From Actinopolyspora alba (GTDB lineage Bacteria > Actinomycetota > Actinomycetes > Mycobacteriales > Pseudonocardiaceae), in assembly GCF_900112765.1 (NCBI RefSeq), contig NZ_FOMZ01000006.1, positions 1 to 64,000 on the forward strand: 64,000 nucleotides of DNA, written 5' to 3'. The position numbers and the translations under genes were made by a program. The notes beneath the pieces are model-generated. The model was not told the DNA's origin, searched no databases, and worked only from the letters and a program-made list of their open reading frames with translations. Shown here one piece after another: positions 60,394-64,000 of this stretch (its first letter is position 1; every line of letters starts with the position of its first letter).

Positions 60394-61410
60394 GTGTTCA
60401 GCGACGACATGCGGTTGATCGCACAGCAGATGGTTGCACCGGGCAAAGGCATTCTCGCCGCCGACGAGAGCACCGGAACGATGGAGAAGAGGCTGCACGC
60501 CGTCGGCCTCGACTCCAACGAGGAAGTGCGGCGCCAGTACCGCGAGCTGATCGTCTCCACGCCGGAGTTGGGGAGCTCGATCAGCGGTGTGATCCTGTAC
60601 GACGAAACCGTCCGCCAGGACTCCGGCTCCGGGGTGCCGCTGCGCAAGATCGCGGAGCAGAACGGCGTCCTGCCCGGTATCAAGGTGGACAAGGGAGCCA
60701 AGCCGCTCGCCGGGACCGACGGTGAGAAGATCACCGAAGGACTGGACGGACTGCGGGACAGGCTGGCCGAGTACGTCCAGCTCGGCATGAAGTTCACCAA
60801 GTGGCGCGCGGTGCTCGACATCGGGTCCGGCAGGCCCAGTGACTACGCGATCCACACCAACGCCCACGCGCTCGCCCGCTACGCGGCGCTGTCGCAGGAG
60901 GCGGGGCTGGTTCCCATGGTCGAGCCGGAGGTGCTGATGGACGGCGACCACTCGTTGGCCGCCGCCGAGGAGGCGAGCACCCGGGCGCTTCGTCGTGTCT
61001 TCGCCGAACTCGCCGAGCAGCACGTCGATCTCGAGTCGATGGTGCTCAAACCGAACATGGTGGTCGCGGGCAAGGATCACAGCCCGCAACCCGCTTCCGC
61101 CGAGGTCGCCGAGGCCACGGTACGCACGCTCAAGCGAACCGTCCCCGCGGCGGTCCCCGGCATCGCCTTCCTCTCCGGAGGACAGAGCGACGAGGAGGCC
61201 ACGGTCAACCTCAACGCGATCAACCAGCTCGGTCCGTTGCCGTGGCAGGTCACCTTCTCGTTCGGACGCGGCCTGCTGGCCCCTGCCTTGCAGGAGTGGG
61301 TCGGACGTGACGAGAAGTTCGACAGCGCCCAGCAGGTACTGGCGCACCGGGCGAAGTTGAACGGGGCCGCCTGCGAGGGACGTTACGAATCCGCCCTGGA
61401 AAACGCCTGA
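60394..61410 (+). CDS. Class I fructose-bisphosphate aldolase
   Basis: A 338-residue class I (Schiff-base) aldolase of the animal/plant type. Opening GKGILAADESTGTMEKRL (about 18-35), substrate region MKFTKWRAVLDIG (about 131-143), VPMVEPEVLMDGDHS with the catalytic Glu, and the Schiff-base lysine in SMVLKPNMVVAGKDH (about K215). LSGGQSDEEATVNLNAIN follows. It cleaves fructose 1,6-bisphosphate in glycolysis or gluconeogenesis without metal. The start is GTG at 60394, eight bases after AAGGAGA. A hairpin terminator follows. Many actinomycetes rely on the class II enzyme, so this may be an additional or condition-specific aldolase. Confidence 0.93.
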   Translation: MFSDDMRLIAQQMVAPGKGILAADESTGTMEKRLHAVGLDSNEEVRRQYRELIVSTPELGSSISGVILYDETVRQDSGSGVPLRKIAEQNGVLPGIKVDKGAKPLAGTDGEKITEGLDGLRDRLAEYVQLGMKFTKWRAVLDIGSGRPSDYAIHTNAHALARYAALSQEAGLVPMVEPEVLMDGDHSLAAAEEASTRALRRVFAELAEQHVDLESMVLKPNMVVAGKDHSPQPASAEVAEATVRTLKRTVPAAVPGIAFLSGGQSDEEATVNLNAINQLGPLPWQVTFSFGRGLLAPALQEWVGRDEKFDSAQQVLAHRAKLNGAACEGRYESALENA

Positions 61411-61429
61411 TCCGTTTCGGCCGTTCCTG

Positions 61430-61459
61430 CCGGGATCCGGTGCGACGACCGGATCCCGG
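61430..61459 (+). terminator. Hairpin terminator after the aldolase gene
   Basis: CCGGGATCCGG (61430-61440) and CCGGATCCCGG (61449-61459) form a perfect 11-bp stem with an 8-nt loop, 20 bp past the stop codon. Confidence 0.75.
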
Positions 61460-61577
61460 AGTCGGAGAGGCTCGTTGATCACCGGGTTCGGCGGCGCTCG
61501 CCCGCTGCCGAACCCGGCCTCCGAAGCACCGCCCGTCACGGAGAAGCCCGGTGACGACTTCGGAGGACTTAGGTGCC

Positions 61578-62774
61578 TCATCCACTCGCCGAGGGGCGGC
61601 GTGGTCTACCGTTCGCGACCGTCAGGGCCACCTCACCCAGATCATCCAACCGCGTCAGCGGATCACCGCGCACCACCACCAGGTCGGCGGCCAGCCCCGT
61701 CGCCACCCGCCCGGTACGTTCGCCGATGCCGAGCGCGATCGCGGCTTCGGAGGTGGCCATCCGAAGGATCCGTTCGTTGTCGAACCCCAGGTGCTCGTAC
61801 AGCCCCAGTGCTCCGGCGAAATCGTCGAACACCGAGTCCCGCAGCCCCGCGTCGGTTCCGATGATCACATCGACGCCTGCCTCGTCCAGGGTTCGGAGTC
61901 GTCGCTGGAACCGCTGCGCCCGTTCCGCACCGACCTTGTCGGCGAGCCGGTGCCAGTTGCGGGACTGCCCGGCACACACGCTGATGCCGCGCTCCCGCAT
62001 CTCGCGGATCACCGGTTCGCGTTCGTCCAGCCCGTCCGGTCCCAGCCACGTGCAGTGCTCGATCGTGCTCACACCCGCGGAGACCGCGTCCTCGATCGCA
62101 TCGGATCCGTGCGCGTGCGCGGCGACCGGCAGTCCGTGCCGCCGGCTTTCGTCCACGATGACTCTTAGTTCGGCGGCGTCGAACTGTGACTGCCACATGG
62201 CGGGCGAGTTCGGGGTGATCTGCCCACCGGATGCCATCACCTTCACCACGTCCGCACCGAGTTCCGCGCGATGCGCGACCGCTCGGCGCAGCGAGTCCTC
62301 ATCGCGTTCCACCTCGCCGCCGAGGAACCAGCAGTGTCCCTCACGGACGGTCAACGGCGGGCCCGCCGCGAGCACGCGCGGTCCGGCGATCTCGGACCGT
62401 GCGACGGCGTCCCTGATCCGGAGCGCCGCACCGTTCCTGTCGCCGAGGTCGCGAACGGTGGTCGTTCCCGCGTCCAGGGAGTCGCGAGCTCGTTCGGCCA
62501 TGCCTTCCAGCAGCTCGTGGTCCTCGGTGGCCAGCAGCGTGTTGATCGGTTCTTCGCCCGCGTCGAAGGACAGGTGCACGTGTGCGTTGATCAGCCCAGG
62601 AAGCAGCGTGTGTCCTGGGAAATCGTACCTTTCAGCCCCGATCGCCGATTCGGCCAGCTCGGTGCGCGGTCCCACGGCGGTGATCGTGCCCTCGTCCACG
62701 AGCACCGCACCGTCCTCGACGATGTGACCGTCGTTTCCGGTCCATATCCGTTCCGCCGTCACCAGTAGTCGCAT
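61578..62774 (-). CDS. Metal-dependent amidohydrolase (imidazolonepropionase-like)
   Basis: A 398-residue amidohydrolase. Metal ligands are visible in order: the HxH of LINAHVHLSFDAG (about 62-74), the bridging Lys in ADVVKVMASGGQI (about 176-188), His in PVAAHAHGSDAI and VSTIEHCTWLGP, and the last Asp in VIIGTDAGLRDS (about 301-312). The N- and C-terminal beta-sandwich strands (LLVTAERIWTGN; GLAADLVVVRGDPL) complete the fold. The branch includes prolidase-like and Xaa-Pro/imidazolonepropionase-like hydrolases; substrate unknown. No signal peptide. Start at ATG 62774. It is divergent from the SGNH esterase, with a CebR-like site between. Confidence 0.85.
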   Translation of the reverse strand: MRLLVTAERIWTGNDGHIVEDGAVLVDEGTITAVGPRTELAESAIGAERYDFPGHTLLPGLINAHVHLSFDAGEEPINTLLATEDHELLEGMAERARDSLDAGTTTVRDLGDRNGAALRIRDAVARSEIAGPRVLAAGPPLTVREGHCWFLGGEVERDEDSLRRAVAHRAELGADVVKVMASGGQITPNSPAMWQSQFDAAELRVIVDESRRHGLPVAAHAHGSDAIEDAVSAGVSTIEHCTWLGPDGLDEREPVIREMRERGISVCAGQSRNWHRLADKVGAERAQRFQRRLRTLDEAGVDVIIGTDAGLRDSVFDDFAGALGLYEHLGFDNERILRMATSEAAIALGIGERTGRVATGLAADLVVVRGDPLTRLDDLGEVALTVANGRPRRPSASG

Positions 62775-62896
62775 CCCCGCGTGAAACCTCCGATTTCCGC
62801 CTCGTCCCGGTGTGCCGATCCCCCGGTGCTCTCCCGAATTCTCCTGCCGTAACCGGATCGGCGGTAGCGAGTTCGGCGAATCGTGTGTTGAGTTGC

Positions 62897-62910
62897 TGGG
62901 AGCGCTCACA
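62897..62910. promoter_or_regulatory. CebR-type operator before the SGNH esterase gene
   Basis: TGGGAGCGCTCACA matches the consensus at 13 of 14 positions. It lies 50-63 bp upstream of the esterase start and 123 bp from the divergent amidohydrolase start. Confidence 0.7.
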
Positions 62911-62959
62911 GGTGCTGTTGTCGATCGGAGTTCGTCGAGAATCCGAGGAGCGATATCCG

Positions 62960-64000
62960 TTGCGTGGTTTGGTCCTTCGTACGTTGCTGTGCCTGCTCAG
63001 CTGTTTGGCCGCCGTCGCCGCGACCGCGCCGGCCGCCACCGCTCGTTCCGCGCCGGAGCCGCGTGCCCAGGAATGGGTGGCCGCCTGGGCCGCCAGTCCG
63101 GTGCGAGGCAGCGATCTTCCGGGAACCGACTCGTGCCCGGCGGGGGAGGGGGTCGACGACGCCACGGTGCGCGATGCCGTGTTCATCAGCAGCGGTGGTT
63201 CCGAGGTCCGGATCAGACTCAGCAACGTGTACGGGAACGCTCCACTTCGGATCGGCCACGCGACTGTCGCGGTGCGTTCAGCCGGTGCCGCCGCCGTGCC
63301 CGGAACCATGCGCGAACTGAGGTTCGGCGGGAACGCGGCCGCCGTGATCCCGGCGGGCGAGTACCGCTACAGCGATCCGGTCGAGCTGCGGGTCGAGGCG
63401 CTGTCCACGCTGCTGATCAGCGCTCACCTTCCCGAGACCACCGGTGCGCTGACCAATCATCCCTTCGCCAATCAGACCAACTACCTGGCACAGGGTGACA
63501 CCGCTGCCGATCCGGCCGGTTCGGGCTACGGCACCATGCCGTGCTGGGTCGTGGCGGATGCCGTCGATGTGCGCCCGAGCCCACGGGTCGAGGGCACGGT
63601 GGTCGCCTTCGGGGACTCGATCACCGACACCGCCGCCACCACTTACGACGCCAATCAACGTTGGCCCGACCATCTGGCGCGACGGTTGAACGCCAGGAGT
63701 GGCGCCACTCTCTCGGTCGTCAACGCGGGACTCGGCGGTAACCGACTGCTGGCCGAGCGTCCCGGACAGCCCTATTACGGGATCGCCGGGGTGGACCGGT
63801 TCGCCGGGGACGTGTTGAGTCAGTCCGGGGTGCGCAGCGTGATCGTGCTGGAGGGGATAAACGACATCGGCTACAACGCCACCGCCGATGAAGTGATCGC
63901 GGGCTACGAGCGGCTGATCGAGCTGGCCCACGATCGGGGAGTGACCGTGCTGGGCGGCACGATCACGCCGTTCAAGGGATCGAGCGTCTGGACCCAGCAG
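62960..64000 (+). CDS. Secreted SGNH/GDSL-family hydrolase (cut by window edge)
   Basis: At least 347 residues, running off the window. The signal peptide (about 1-29: LVLRTLLCLLSCLAAVAATA) is followed by a beta-sandwich-like N-terminal domain beginning EWVAAWAASPV and containing IRLSNVYGNAPLRIGHATVAV. The SGNH domain starts VVAFGDSITD (nucleophile Ser near 218), with block II Gly in NAGLGGNRLL and block III Asn in VIVLEGINDIGYN; the catalytic Asp/His lie beyond the window. Start is TTG at 62960 after GAGGAG; no ATG or GTG gives the signal peptide. Similar proteins are esterases on acetylated polysaccharides or lipids. The CebR-like operator suggests deacetylation of plant polysaccharide (inference). 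Confidence 0.82.
   Translation, partial: MRGLVLRTLLCLLSCLAAVAATAPAATARSAPEPRAQEWVAAWAASPVRGSDLPGTDSCPAGEGVDDATVRDAVFISSGGSEVRIRLSNVYGNAPLRIGHATVAVRSAGAAAVPGTMRELRFGGNAAAVIPAGEYRYSDPVELRVEALSTLLISAHLPETTGALTNHPFANQTNYLAQGDTAADPAGSGYGTMPCWVVADAVDVRPSPRVEGTVVAFGDSITDTAATTYDANQRWPDHLARRLNARSGATLSVVNAGLGGNRLLAERPGQPYYGIAGVDRFAGDVLSQSGVRSVIVLEGINDIGYNATADEVIAGYERLIELAHDRGVTVLGGTITPFKGSSVWTQQ

Noticed and set aside
1-64000. tRNA, rRNA genes, CRISPR arrays, phage or plasmid origins
   Set aside because: No cloverleaf with a recognisable T-loop, no rRNA sequence, no evenly spaced direct repeats and no integrase or replication gene were seen. The only mobile trace is the IS630-type end.

Overview
The window is GC-rich, gene-dense actinomycete DNA. 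Evidence for this is the strong third-position G/C bias, frequent GTG and TTG starts, a mycobacterial-type methylenetetrahydrofolate reductase, Streptomyces-like gamma-butyrolactone genes, CebR-type operators and Tat-exported lipoproteins. A filamentous member of the Pseudonocardiales/Actinopolysporales fits best, but this is inferred from gene content only; no rRNA or tRNA gene is present to fix the taxon.

Layout. (1) 1-331: the end of an IS630-type insertion sequence abutting a DUF1015 gene that overlaps a phosphoglycerate-dehydrogenase-like gene. (2) 2.9-18.5 kb: housekeeping and accessory genes: an SRPBCC protein, a lipoprotein, a cold-shock protein, a metallo-beta-lactamase-fold hydrolase, a cytochrome P450, a SulP transporter, a macrodomain protein, a TSUP permease, an MTHFR, a formate/nitrite-type channel, a BBE-type flavoenzyme and an ABC-F protein. 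(3) 18.9-24.1 kb: a GT1 glycosyltransferase divergent from the ABC-F gene, then a compact gamma-butyrolactone signalling cassette: two receptor-type TetR regulators, an MDR-family reductase and an AfsA-family synthase, with ARE-like palindromes in the two relevant promoters. (4) 24.3-44.3 kb, all on the minus strand: a ROK repressor, a ribose-type sugar ABC transporter, a Gfo/Idh dehydrogenase, a Tat-exported TIM-barrel isomerase and a 1447-residue secreted ThuA/sugar-dehydrogenase/PKD/CBM6/DUF1080 protein. These are followed by a tightly overlapping ebo (metabolite-traffic) operon: inositol-phosphate-synthase-like protein, EboC prenyltransferase, isomerase, EboA, EboB, EboE, EboF, isomerase. 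(5) 44.6-47.5 kb: an NnaR-type HemD/winged-helix regulator and a NarK-type transporter. (6) 47.7-58.6 kb: a nearly self-contained cellulose module: CebR-like repressor, secreted GH12, AA10 LPMO and GH6, a CebEFG-like importer, a GH1 beta-glucosidase and an MsiK-like ATPase. CebR-type 14-bp operators recur at its promoters. (7) 58.6-64 kb: an AGE-family epimerase, class I aldolase, amidohydrolase and a secreted SGNH esterase with its own CebR-like site.

How the parts fit. The cellulose module secretes hydrolytic and oxidative enzymes, imports cello-oligosaccharides and hydrolyses them inside the cell, probably under one LacI-family repressor. The 20-kb minus-strand block looks like uptake and oxidation of an unknown sugar coupled to an ebo operon. 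That operon lacks the EboD cyclase but carries an inositol-phosphate-synthase-like protein, so it may build a prenylated or exported cyclitol-type product (inference). The gamma-butyrolactone cassette beside an ABC-F/glycosyltransferase pair suggests signal-controlled secondary metabolism or resistance (inference). The block at 24.3-44.3 kb and the signalling cassette are the most interesting parts.
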